From assembly GCF_963678635.1 (NCBI RefSeq), contig NC_087068.1, positions 19,870,714-19,934,713 on the forward strand: a stretch of DNA of 64,000 nt, read 5' to 3'. Below are positions 42,389-53,644 of this stretch, in pieces (positions within the stretch are counted from its first letter, which is position 1; every line of letters starts with the position of its first letter). A model generated the notes under the pieces. The model was not told the origin of the DNA. It did no database searches and worked only from the letters and a program-made list of their open reading frames with translations. This stretch comes from Symsagittifera roscoffensis (taxonomy: Eukaryota > Xenacoelomorpha > Acoela > Convolutidae). Both the position numbers and the translations under genes were made by a program.

Positions 42389-45300
42389 TCTTGACAGATA
42401 CCGAGATGGAAAAGGGACGCCCCAAGGTATTCAATTTTCAACTTTCAAGAAAGACCTTAATCAGTTATTGAAAAACTGGATCAAGTCTTTAAAAACTGGA
42501 CTGTGCAGCAAAAATCAACATTGTCGTGGGATTTGTGTTAAGTGATATAGAAAACGGCAAATATCGTTATTTCTACGCTCATGAAAAAAACCCACTCTTT
42601 AAAAATTCTATGCTGCTTTGTACTAAAGCAGACTTGACGACTAAACAGAACAAGGTCAATAAGCAAGATATCATTGAAATGTGTACACAAGAGAGACAAA
42701 ATACAAAATGGTGATTCAAAATGATCAAAAATGTGATCATTTTTGCCGCCTTACTGAAAAACGTACCCATGGGATGTCCAGATTCAGTGATTCCGGAACC
42801 ACTTCTGAGGAATAACCATGTTAACTGTTTGGTTTCGGATCAACACGCAAAACAACCATACAATGACAATTTGTGTTTTTTTCATAAAGTTGATATCTTC
42901 ATTTCACAAATTTGACATTTCAAGTTGCAGCTCATTTACATGGAAAAACTAATCTTGAAACATCCACCTCCGTGATTTTATTGCTTTTCTTGAAAAATCG
43001 GGTTGTGATCTGAAACAATTGCGTGGAGTTTTGATGGATAATTTGCCTAGAGTTGAAGATGTAGTAGAGAAAAACATCTTTATCTACGATATAGACATTG
43101 AAGATGGAGTTTTTGTGGGTGAATTAGCTCGTAGAAGTATCTGTAAAAACGAGAATGCAGTATAACTTCTACGATACAACAAACACGTTTCTTACGTCAA
43201 TAATATTGACAACTTCTTCAAATGCTTCCGATGCCCAAATTGCAATCCAATTTTCCACAAAGCAGACCACTTCAACCGTCATCTTTTCTGTTGCTAGGAC
43301 CGAATCAAAAATCTTTACACCAAAATTTTTACACTCTACGAGAGAATTTGTTTGAGAAACTGGATGGGTTCAGTATTGAGTATACAAAAAAAACTTTACT
43401 CAAAACTGTTGCCGTTTTTAAATTTGAATCAATTTGTGTGCCATCCGAAGAACTAAAACCAACCAAATCAATAACTTGAGTCGAGAAGCATGAACCCATA
43501 TCAGTGTCAATCTCATTGGATTTTTTTTGGAAAACCCATGTTTTAAGTGACAAAGGTCCACCATCTCTCATTTTTGACTTTGTGGCAAACTTGGAATTGT
43601 TGGCAGAGAAAAATAAAGCCAAAACGCAATCAAAGTTTCTGCAAATTGAACATAACATAAAAAGCGGCTACACACTTAATGAGCGAGGCAGTTTCAGTAA
43701 GAGTGAAGCAAGAGTGTATGACTATGAGGCAGAAACAGACGCATCCACTCACTTTCTCAGGATTCAAAAAATCAATTGATTGATCTGATGCAACATCTAA
43801 AAAGATACACCAAAACTCTGCCAGTATTTGGATTCAACAGTGGTCGGTTTGATATAAACCTCATTAAATCATACCTCATTCCCTATCTTATCAACGAAGA
43901 AGAAATTGAACCTTCAGTTATCAAGAAAGCAAACGACTTTGTTTCCTTCAAATTTGGAGATGTTCATTTTCTGGACCTTCTGAATTTTTTGGGTGGAGCT
44001 AATAATTTAGACTCGTTTCTAAAAGCTTACAAAGCCAGAGAGATGAAAGGATACTTTCCATAGGAGTGGTTGGATACTCCCAACAAGCTTGATGAACAAC
44101 AACTACCCTTGTTGTTAAGGGTAGTTGTTAGAAGTCAACAGCTAACAATGACTTCTACAGCAAACTGAAGAATAGCAACCCTCTCGATAAAGAGTAGCCG
44201 AAGAGCAAGCCTTGAAAGAACTCTGGCTGAAAAGCAAACCACCTACGGGATTCGAAAACTACATCTACCATAAATCTATCTGGGAACAGTAAAAGATGAC
44301 ATCACTTCGCGATTTTCTGGATTTTCTGGATCCAATGCAGAAAATGATTGATTTTTATCATCACAAAGCGATAGACATGTTAAAGGTCGGCTACACACCC
44401 CTGAATTTAACGAACATCTGTCTACACAAGTCAACCGACTATAAGTTTTTCCCATTCTTTTCGAGAGATAGTGACTTGCTTGAAAAAATTCGGGATGATA
44501 TGACCGGAGGTCCCGCAATTGTTTTCACAAGGAAAGCAGTAGCAATTGAAACGTTTATTCGAAAATCAAACAATTTGTGTAAATCAATCGTTGGAATTGA
44601 TGCTAGTCAACTCTATCCTCATTCTATCTGCCAGGATATGCCCACAGGCTTGTATACGAGATGGGATTACGATGAAGAAACTCAAAAATTCAAGGCAAGG
44701 CAGAATCGAGTTCGAACGGTTGAAAATATGGTCATGTCATACTTTCAAGCAACGAGACCTGAATGCAAAATTGAGAGTTACTACACTACAGGAACACAGA
44801 AGAAAATGATTGCTTTAGTGTTGATGATTTTTGCAACCATTGTACGACTGTCTTTGAAGCAATGGGTTGTTATTTCCAGTTTTTCCCTTGCTAAGAAGCT
44901 AGACCAAGCCTAAGCATGATGATATCAAATGAGGAACCGAGAAAAGAGAAATTGATTAGCTTCGAAAAGGTTAGCTTCGAAATTGATTAGCTTCGAAAAA
45001 ACATTCGAGAAAAAGGATACCCAATGGAAGAAATGTGGGAGTGTAGTTGGTGGGATGAATTTCAAAACAATGTAGACGTGAAAAATCACGTTAGAACTCA
45101 CTTTTCCTTCAAAAGACTTCTTTCTGCCAATTCACTAGTGCAAAAAATAGAAACGAAACATTGTTCGGCGACGTGCAATGCAATCTGAGTGTTCCAGATG
45201 AGCTAAAAGCAAAGTTTTCCAACTTCCCACCTATTTTCAAAAATATTAATGTTACCAGAAACGATATTGGGGAATATATGAAGACATATGCCGAAGAAAA

Positions 45301-46282
45301 CAATTTTTTAAAACAACCGCGACGAAATTGGATATCGAGCTTCAAGTTGACCAACGGAACACTTATCACACCACTTTTCAGCTTTTACTTCGATCTTGGA
45401 CTACAGTGTACAAAAGTTCATCGATTTGTACAATACACACCGCGTGAAGTATTCAACAGTTTTGTTCACTCTGTTGTTTTTTCTAATCGAGCCGGCGATG
45501 AAAATGCAGTATCTGGCGTAGTACTCGAAACAATGAAACTTCTAGGAAATAGTTCCTACGACTATCAAAAATGGACAGATCAAAACATACAATGACAAAA
45601 TATCTCGGAGACAAAAAAACCCACACAGCTATCAACAACCACCTCTTCAAGAGACTCAATATTGTAGCTAAAGCTTTGTATGAAGGGAACTTGTCAAATC
45701 TACTATAGAGCATTGTGAACCAGTTATAGTAGGATTCTTAATACTGCAGTATGCCACATTGAGATTGTTGGAGCTGTATTATAACTTTTTAGATAACTTT
45801 TGCGATGTCAACAATTTCGAAGAACTCAAAATGGATACAGATTCCCTCTAATTGGCTTTGGCAGAGGGAGATTTAGATGATTGTATCCTTCCCAGCAAGC
45901 GAGCAGAATGGACTGAAAAGCGAAGCGAGGACTATCGGGACGATTTCAGAGCAGACAATTTTTTCCCCCTAAACATGACAAGAGAGAACCAGGATTGTTC
46001 ATGGAGGAGTTCAGTTGCACCGAAATGTTATGCCTGTGTAGTAAAATCTATTGCTGTTACGATAGTAAAAGTCAAAAGTATAAGTTTAGCAGTAAAGATC
46101 TGAACAAACGCGCATTAGAAGACTCTGGAGATGGCCCGATAGCAAAGTATCGACAAGTACTGGATGAGGCAGTGAGTTTGAAGTCAACGAATAGAACGTT
46201 TCAAACGATGAACCATTTAGTCGCAACTTATGAACAAACTAAGAAAAGACTGAACTGTTTTCACCCTCAATGGGAAGTTTAA
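42389..46282 (+). pseudogene. Protein-primed DNA polymerase B of the Maverick, body without 5' exon
   Basis: Coding similarity starts at FLTDTEMEKGRPKVFNF (42389) and runs in changing frames to 46282. Landmarks: GFVLSDIENGKYRYFYAHE (42526), a finger-like FFKCFRCPNCNPIFHKADHF (about 43212), Exo I as AVFKFES (43411; the expected Asp is Lys), Exo II as FGFNSGRFDINLIKS (about 43824), motif A as GIDASQLYPHSICQDMPTG (about 44596), motif B as METMKLLGNSSYDYQK (about 45530) and motif C as MDTDSL followed by a stop (45832). This identifies a protein-primed family B polymerase. At least ten frameshifts or stops are present. It would have replicated the element. The zinc-finger N-terminus is found inverted at 46790-47193. 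Confidence 0.85.
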
Positions 46283-46439
46283 TGATACATACTAAACCTT
46301 TAATTTTGTAAGCGATTATGTAGTAAAATTGGATACGATGCTGTGAATTAATACATTTTCTCTGCTATTAAGGTTTTTTTTGAAAAATTCTTTTTAAACG
46401 CCACAATTGGGTTTACAGTATATTTTTCTTCGATTAGGA

Positions 46440-46785
46440 AAACATTAGAAATCTGGAACATTGGCAAAACCGGGTGATAAAAACTTGCCATCTGAACCTT
46501 ACCATTCCCTATCTTAATACATTAGGAAAACTATTCCCTATCCTAATGAGTTCTTATTTCTCTACAATGATTTTCTAATTAATAAGGAAATCTATACGCT
46601 ATCCTAATACATGACAAATTCGGGCGTCGAAAAAAAACTTACCATCTGAAATTTATCATCTGAAACCTGCTAGCTTAATACATTGGGAAACCTATTCCCT
46701 ATCTTAATACATTGGGAAATCCTTTACTTATGTTAATTCATAGGGTACTGACCGGATGATCTACAGCCTATTTTAATTGCCCCGA
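46440..46785 (+). repeat. CTTACC-type dispersed repeat, copy 2
   Basis: Same repeat as 42060-42388 with several rounds of TTAATACATTGGGAAACCTATTCCC-type sequence. It lies between the polymerase end and the inverted polymerase 5' exon. Confidence 0.7.
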
Positions 46786-46789
46786 CATA

Positions 46790-47193
46790 TACTACTTCAG
46801 TATTCACCAGGAAATGTTCACAAGCACTCAACTCCTCTTGGAGCTTCTTTCCATCTTCCCCTTCCTCCTCCACAATCTTGTTCAAATCTGCCATAGCATC
46901 ACTTGGTTTGCGCTGTTTTGCTCCATGTCTTTTTCTCCGATGTTGCTGGAGATAGTAGAAACTCGGAAACTTATCGCAAGACGAACAAACAGTTGATTAT
47001 TTGAAACTTGACGGAGCTTGCTTCCTGGCTACGTGGTAATTCATTTCTTGTTGATGTAAAATGAAACACCTCTAATCAGGAAAAGAAAAACTCCTTTAGA
47101 ACAGTTTTTCCGGTGTCGAGCTGCGTTTTGACGAACGTACATGTTTACACAATTCCCAAACTGCACTTTCTCGTTTCTATTCAGCGACGGCAT
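46790..47193 (-). pseudogene. Inverted zinc-finger 5' part of Maverick polymerase, copy 2
   Basis: ATG 47193, preceded by CATTTTTAG on its strand, starts MPSLNRNEKVQFGNCVNMYV followed by RHRKNC; the first finger has lost a Cys. A further finger is seen near 46980 (CSSCDKFPSFYYLQQHRRKR-H), then a helical tail, QEELSACEHFLVNTE, ending near 46795. The body copy on + starts FLTDTEM at 42389, the same point of the protein, so the two pieces look like the two sides of one broken gene. Confidence 0.6.
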
Positions 47194-47517
47194 CTAAAAA
47201 TGAGAGATTCATTAAGTATGAAAATAAAAAAATAAATACTTGTTACATATCAAAGTGGGAGATTTAAAATGTCGCAAAAATCTATTCAATGTATATTTTT
47301 ACTTTTATTTTTCGGAATTAAGAGTGATTTTTTTTCGAGTAGTTAATAGAACAATTGCTTTTATCAATTGCTTTGTAAAATTGCTTTGTAAAAGAAAATC
47401 AGAATGAATTTGATTTATTTGCTCAAAGAAAACTAACAAAACAAACTGAGTTTCAACCAATCAGAAGTGAACAATAATAAAATTGATTTAATATTCGGTT
47501 TCTTTCATTGTTTGAGA

Positions 47518-47930
47518 GAGGTCTATTAAAAACACTTGATTTTGCTCGAGTTACTCTTCTAGAATAAAGAAAAAGTTCCACGTTGACTCTTACTTTTTCA
47601 CAATTTGTTTGCACGTTTATGTTGTCCAAATTAGATTTCTCCGATTGAGTGAAGGTCTACTTAGAGAAACTTATTCAATCAAAGAGTTTACTTTTGATCC
47701 ACATATCAAGGCTTCAAACATACGGCTGAATTACAGCTGTCAAGGCAAGAAATTATATATGTTCTAGAAGATTTGAAGTAAGTCGACAAGTCGTACAATA
47801 ATATATCAAAGAGCTTTTTTATCCCCTACCCGATAACCAAATTTGTAAAAACTCCCCAGCAAGTTCTTCAATCTTTCATTTCTTCAAAAATTTGCAAATT
47901 TCAAAATACATCATGATCAGGTTTTGAATC
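47518..47930 (+). pseudogene. Unknown conserved small gene, copy with lost start
   Basis: Matches 33213-33607 in the same orientation and position relative to the zinc-finger exon. The start codon reads AGG instead of ATG, and frameshifts are present. Blocks such as GTTGACTCTTACTTTTTCAC are shared. Confidence 0.5.
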
Positions 47931-48029
47931 AAATTTTCACAGATTTGCTTTGAAAAATTCCTGTTATCCTCTCAAATCTACGGCAAAATCAAAGAACTTG
48001 ACTATCTACTCAAAACCAGCATTTTCTCA

Positions 48030-48218
48030 TTGATTATCACAAAATATTCAATAAACCTGATGAAAAGAATTGTGGAAATGCTACTTGTTTTAATGTTCTT
48101 TCTTTTGATACTTATATCAGCAATATTTTTTATTTTTACAGCAAACAACCTTTGGTCATTTAGTTTTCCGATTTTTTTTGTGTATATTTTTACTTATTTG
48201 AAAGACTTAAGTCCCTAA
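48030..48218 (+). CDS. Small hydrophobic membrane protein, intact copy
   Basis: 62 codons; an internal ATG gives MKRIVEMLLVLMFFLLILIS. One long or two adjacent hydrophobic segments (about residues 18-50) are followed by FTYLKDLSP. The related copy at 33750-33950 is frameshifted. It follows the unknown small gene at both sites. Function unknown; likely a Maverick accessory membrane protein. Confidence 0.4.
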   Translation: MIITKYSINLMKRIVEMLLVLMFFLLILISAIFFIFTANNLWSFSFPIFFVYIFTYLKDLSP

Positions 48219-48229
48219 AAGGTACCTCT

Positions 48230-48475
48230 TATTGGATAACCACCATAACATAAACAAATATTTTTGTTATTAGAAACGACAAAATGTAAAAAATTGCTAA
48301 AATGGATTTTTGTTTCCGATTCGACACGACTTTTATATAAAAATACCATAAAAAGAACTTGAAATTTGATTGGACATGGCTACAGACCAAATATGGAAAA
48401 TCAAATTTGATTGGTGAAACCCACACATTTGATTTGGTTGTACCCCCCAATCTTAACTAAAAATCATTTTATTTT
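48230..48475 (+). repeat. Promoter-like repeat matching 33930-34165
   Basis: Contains degenerate GATTGGACA boxes and TTTATATAAAAA as in the 34-kb copy. The direct repeat 32.5-34.17 kb versus 46.9-48.48 kb ends here; the acidic ORF found after the first copy is absent. Confidence 0.55.
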
Positions 48476-48599
48476 CATCGTAACCAATAATCAGTCTCAC
48501 TATAAATAAGATAAAATAAGTCTTTTTTAGATTTTTGAAAAAAAATTATTCTGTGATATATTAGTTTATGATCCATACTCTAGATCGAAACTTCTTTTT

Positions 48600-49085
48600 T
48601 TGTCGAAATTTACCATCTGAAACTTACCACTTAAAATTTTTTTTTAGATTTTTCAAGATAAAAACATTTTTTCAACAAAAAAAAACATATTTGCAAGTGA
48701 AACTTGAAAAAAAATTTCAAAAAAATTTCTGAAACCTACCATCTGAAACTCAAATTTTTTTCTTTCGATTTTTCAAGATAAGAAATTTTATCAAGTAAAA
48801 TTGAAAAAAAAAGTTTTCTGAAATTTATCATTTGAAACTTACCATGAGCCAAAAACATTATACCTTCATTGCACAATCTACAAGTAACACTGATACCCAC
48901 CAATTAAAAAACGCGCGCCGATATTTTCGCGAAAAACCTAAAAACCAAAAAATATAGTTTTTCTTACCATTCTCTTACCATCACACTGAAACCAGACCTT
49001 TACCTATCTTAATACAATAAAAAATATATTCCCTATCTTAATACATAGCTTGCAGACCGGATTTTCTATTCCCTATCTAAAAACA
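48600..49085 (+). repeat. CTTACC-type dispersed repeat, copy 3
   Basis: Same family as 42060 and 46440; it ends with CTATTCCCTATCTAAAAACATAGG-type sequence and a C-rich patch (49105-49117). Confidence 0.65.
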
Positions 49086-49089
49086 TAGG

Positions 49090-50569
49090 GTCTGCAACCA
49101 CCCACCCCCACCCCCCTGACAATCTGACAAACTAACAACCAACTCGGCCAATTTGAAATTTGCGTTCGATATGGTTTGTTTTTCATGTGGTCGATATAAT
49201 AAATATTTAAATTTTCACAATTTTTTTTCTCGTTCATTTGCATTCAGAACACAAGAGGGCTTGGTTGAGCTTTATTCTTTCTTTAACTGAAGTTAATTAA
49301 AAACTAGATTCAATTTCAATCCATAAACAGCTATTGAGGGTTTCAGGAAATTTTACTTGCAGTAAGATATAATGAAAAAACAAAACAATTTGCATCACGG
49401 CAAAGCCCTGGAAATTTCAAATTCCATTTAAGATTTTCTTTTAGATTTTGGCTTGGTAAAAAAGACGCAAGTAGTTTTAAATCAAAGGCATTCCTCAATG
49501 CACATTATCAAAAACAAATTGATAACATTTGCGTATACCATATTTGAAACAACTAGCTTATATCAACCCAATTGTTAATGAAAGCTCAGCCAGATTTAAT
49601 CGCGTCTTACACTACGCAAGAAACATGGAGATATCGAGTGAATTTAAAAAAATCAGTTTCAGGTGTCCATTTTCAAGACCCCATAACTGTACAACTTTTT
49701 CCCGTGAGCTGTCTCGTTTTATTTTGAGCTAAATTACAGTTTTTATATTACATTATGCAATAAGCTATATATATATTTTTACAATACTTGCGCATACAAA
49801 TAAATTTTAGGTCTACTAAGAAATTCCCGATAGTTCAAAAATCAATGTTTTAATGACAAAAAACTATCGAACACAAATACTCCGCCACCTCCTTCATAAG
49901 TCAGATCACATAGAAGGAACACGAAGGTTGCTTATAAAAAGGCAAAGCTCTGATAGTTCCGATTGTCTTTTAAGGTATCTGCTATATATCGTTTTAAAAT
50001 TTATATGACTTTGGGTTTCTGATTGAACTTTTTGATTGTGAAATAAAGAAAAGTTCCCAAGGTTTTTTAAAAGTGGGGAAAATTGAACAGTCTTTTCAGT
50101 TAGTTTTTTAACTAAAAGATTCACGATTGTTAACTCTCGGATTTTTTAAATTTAGTTTCAATTTAATCTTTGAGTAATTTTCATTTTTTTTAAACGTCCT
50201 CTTAATGGCAGCAAATTAATATGTATTTCAACTTGCTGTGTGTTTCAATAAAGTTTTTGAAAACTAATTTTGTTTGTATTAAAAGTATATTTTATTCCAG
50301 TTTCCCAAGAAAGGCAAAGGTTGTTTTCAGATTCCTATCCTTCTCTTTGTCACAATTATCAACGCGTACTGCCTGCTAATTTTTTTCAAGACGGATGGGC
50401 TGATGTCACTGGACTATTTTCTTGTTATCTGCCAATGCATTTGCGATCTTGTTTTTAACGGTTTGTTTGGATTTTGTTTCTATATTTATTCGACCTATCT
50501 GTCAATCTTCTACTTCTGTGGAAGTGGCTCTTTTGTGGACACTCCGTAAATGGAAATCGTTTTAGAAGT
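49090..50569. other. Non-coding stretch
   Basis: Short frames only. Patches near 49390 (CGGCAAAGCCCTGG) and 49949 (AAAGGCAAAGCTCTGATAGT) resemble the start of the hairpin repeat, so further degenerate copies may be present. Confidence 0.35.
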
Positions 50570-51010
50570 TCAATCCAAGAAGACTGCTCATATCAGGGCA
50601 AAGCCCTGAATATTCCGACTGACTTTTAAGGTTTATGGAGCAGTATTAACATTGAAAATTAAATGTAACAAGACTGCTCGTATGGAGCAGTAATAACATA
50701 AAATTAAAATAAAATGAAAATGAACTAAAATAAAATGAATTTTTTGTCTAAATTTTGAAATTTTTATGAAAATAATCCCCCTACACGCCATATAAAGTAC
50801 AAAAGAATAGATTTCGTTCCTTGTAACAAATTAAATATGACAAATAAGCTTCTTTCAACCAATTTGAAACAATTTCTAAGACGGATTAAATCTCCGCTTA
50901 CGCGTTAATAGCGCGAAATAGATCGCGTGTTAATTGTCCCAATTGACTAAAATGGTAATCTTTAAACCCCTATATTTTTACAAAAATAACAGGACTTTTC
51001 AATGGATTAT
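50570..51010 (+). repeat. Dispersed hairpin-bearing repeat, copy 2
   Basis: Matches 12090-12560: TCAGGGC-AAA-GCCCTGA at about 50597, and ACGGATTAAATCTCCGCTTA at about 50880. A short internal repetition of the first part (about 50670-50700) is special to this copy. Confidence 0.65.
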
Positions 51011-51024
51011 ATACAAAATCACAT

Positions 51025-51390
51025 GTGTCTAGAGCCCATTTTTTCCAAATATTTCAAAAAAGAGTTCAACAAATGGTAGCGATTATTTTTTTGAAGCTAA
51101 AGCTAAGTTATTTAACGTTTTTTCTCAACAAAATTTGGTACAAACTGGTTAAAAAAACTGCTCAAAAAACTATCAATTATTTGCAACCAAAAGCGAAATA
51201 TAACTGCTCAAAAGTAAATCATTCAGAGCTGAAACAGCTTTGCTCAACAACTTCAGTAGAACTGGCACACAATTTGGTGTATGCCTGTTACTGGAAAACA
51301 TTGACATTTTTTATAATTCTAAGATATGTCAGCACGATAGGAGGAAACCCAAGATCAAAGAAAGATCATAGAGAGCGGTATATTTGCTAG
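51025..51390 (+). CDS. Unknown 121-codon frame
   Basis: ATG-started and uninterrupted, Lys/Phe/Leu-rich. The part ELAHNLVYACYWKTLTFF is repeated about 0.65 kb downstream (51903), where it is broken. I do not recognise it, and it may be chance coding inside the duplicated unit. Confidence 0.25.
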   Translation: MSRAHFFQIFQKRVQQMVAIIFLKLKLSYLTFFLNKIWYKLVKKTAQKTINYLQPKAKYNCSKVNHSELKQLCSTTSVELAHNLVYACYWKTLTFFIILRYVSTIGGNPRSKKDHRERYIC

Positions 51391-51735
51391 TTTCGGTTAC
51401 AATTCACAAGAAGCACAGTTTGGCCTTGAAATGATTATAAGTAAACAAAGGCAAACGTTTTTTGTTCTGGTTAAACATAAAGGTATCAGTTAAGCAATGA
51501 AGCAGTTTTGTTAATGAAAAACCTAAGTTTTTGCTAAAAAAGACCGATAGAAAAATTGAAGCACAATTTGAAAATAAAAACATATTTTGTGTTATTTTTT
51601 GCAAGAAATGAAATTCGATGAGTTGTGTGTGGGAGCGTTCTTTAAAAACCTGGCAAGTTTCTGGTCTTACAATAAAAATGACCCTAATCTCTTAGAATTT
51701 AAAGCTGAGAGTTTATGCTCATATTAAATTTTAAA
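51250..51735 (+). repeat. Direct duplication, unit 1
   Basis: Matches 51895-52275. Ends with a frame reading CVGAFFKNLASFWSYNKNDP and LLEFKAESLCSY before TAA, kept as coding in unit 2 with mostly conservative changes. Confidence 0.75.
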
Positions 51736-51894
51736 AAATTTCGCTGAAATTTGTCAGTTTGAAAGCACATGATTGGGCGCAGAATAGGCGCTGTCTTGAA
51801 AAAAAGCGGGTATGTTATTTATACCATTGTGACAGTTTTCATATTATTAAGTTTAATAAATAGATAGTTCGTGCTCATCATTATCAGACCAAAC

Positions 51895-52275
51895 AGTGCA
51901 CTGAATTGGCACACAATTTGGTGTATGCATGTTACTGGAGACCATAGAAAAGTCTTTATAATTCCAAGATATGTCTGCACGATAAGAGAAAACCCAAGAT
52001 CAACGTTTTTTGTTCTGGTTGAACAAAAAAGTATCAGTTAAGCAAGGAAGCAGTTTTGTTAAAGAAAAACCTAAACTTTTAATGAAAAAGATTGGTAGAA
52101 AAAATGATGCACAATTTGAAAATAAATACATATTTTGAGTTTTTTTTGCAAGAAATTAACTTTAATGACATGTGTGTAAGAGCGTTTTTTAAAAACCTGG
52201 CAAGTTTGTGGTCCTACATTAAAAAGGTCCCTAATCTCTTAGAATTTAAAGCTGACAGTTTGTGCTCATATTAAG
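51895..52275 (+). repeat. Direct duplication, unit 2
   Basis: Matches unit 1; the frame at 52092-52274 reads MCVRAFFKNLASLWSYIKKV and LLEFKADSLCSY. Unit 1 is about 100 bp longer between shared blocks. Confidence 0.75.
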
Positions 52276-52279
52276 TTTA

Positions 52280-52974
52280 AAAAAAGTTTTTGACCTCGTT
52301 GGGGATCTACATTTACGCAGACATCATCCTGGTCTATCCAAAATGTGTGAAAATTATTTCTCCTACGAGAGTGATTTTCATTTGAATGAGGGCGTCAGGT
52401 AAGCTTTCATTTTTTATTTTCACAAAAATCACACGTTTCTTATTTAGAAGACAATTTTTTCATTTTTCAAAGTTTTTCTTTTTTTAAGTCAACAACTTCG
52501 AAAACTCTACCTAATTTTATGAGCCAGCCTTATCGGTAGAGCCAACGAAATCTTATCTGCTGAAGCACGCTGAAAAATTATATTTGCTTGAAAAAAGTGG
52601 GAGTTTTTAGTCTCACTCGAAAAGTGGATAAAGTGGTACATATACCAAAAAAATGCATCAACACTTGGTCAATGCGAGTGTTTTGGAGATAGGACTCAAA
52701 CAATGTTTGGAGCGAATCAAATAATCGTAATTAGAATATGACCTAAAGCACCAGGACGTTAGCTGTAAAATTACTATCTCAATTTGCCATGGATCATTAA
52801 CTAGCGCGGAGGGCAGCAAATGTGTAATTAGTTTCTTCACACTCTAAACTCACTACTGACCCTACAAAAGTTTAAATAATTGAGTTCAGAACTGCAGTTG
52901 GCAACTGTTGATGGTAAAAACCGCGTTGCTTCCGGAGGTTTCTTTATACTCTTGCTTCTCGCTTTATAGCGGTG
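52280..52974. other. Non-coding stretch
   Basis: No frame or repeat recognised apart from a weak approach to the LTR-like repeat near its right end. Confidence 0.35.
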
Positions 52975-53640
52975 ATTATGATTGTTAAGTATTTAACACC
53001 AACCAACCCTTTTCAACCCTCAATTTTTACAAAAATTGTGTGAGAACTTGTCTTTCTGCAGACAGACAACTTTAATTATATTAGAAAAAAATTAAAAAGT
53101 TAGCATTCTATCAGTATTATTTAGAGACCTATAAAACAAGACTAGAAACATGATAACTAACGGATTAAGTATTTGCCGAACTCTATCAGCCGAAAATAGA
53201 TATCTTGACTGACAGACAGCTTTATCTATGTGAAATTACTCTGTTATACAGCAGCCCAGTGAAACCAGTTCATAACAAGTTTTTTATGATTCCAAATATA
53301 ACTTGGATAACTATCGCTGTCAAACACTTACAACTAACCAATTATGATCCATTACTAAAACTTACAATAGTTTTTTAAAGGGTGAAACTGTTTATAGTTT
53401 CTGCCAGAAAGAATAAATTTAACTGATACAGCAGTTGCCCTTCCTATCCTCTAATCTCACGAGAATACCAGTATCTACTAGATATATTGAGACTAAGAAA
53501 AATAAGAGTAAGATTAGGATCGGTATTAGACTAAGAAGTTGCACGAATATACCCGGCCAGAAATAAAACAACGTGACGAACAGACAATGTATGCTGTCCG
53601 AAATTACTCTATGAGAAAGCCACGCCGGACTCAAACTCAT
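52975..53640 (+). repeat. Two LTR-like copies in tandem, the second ending at a primer-binding-like site
   Basis: 53280-53640 matches 10230-10653, with the core near 53515-53545. A weaker, older copy is at 52975-53270. The second ends AAACTCA, then TC, then TGGTGCGACCAA (about 53642). TGG at that place suits priming by a tRNA 3' end. Confidence 0.5.
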
Positions 53641-53644
53641 CTGG

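Larger units (their letters stand above)
36659..46300 (+). mobile_element. Decayed Maverick/Polinton DNA transposon body
   Basis: On + in order: PC4-like domain frames, exonuclease-like frame, membrane protein, packaging ATPase, small genes, retroviral-type integrase, adenain-like protease, protein-primed DNA polymerase B. This gene set is diagnostic of Mavericks. Nearly every gene has frameshifts or stops, so the copy is dead. No major or minor capsid gene was recognised. Terminal inverted repeats could not be found; the polymerase 5' exon is missing in place and occurs inverted at 46790-47193. Confidence 0.85.

Noticed and set aside
46814..46996. 60-codon hydrophobic + frame
   Set aside because: It is the antisense of the zinc-finger exon read on the - strand, which has recognisable Cys/His motifs.
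32553..48475. Flanking copies 32.5-34.2 and 46.8-48.5 kb as terminal inverted repeats of the Maverick
   Set aside because: The two copies are in the same orientation, not inverted, so they cannot be the terminal inverted repeats of one intact element.
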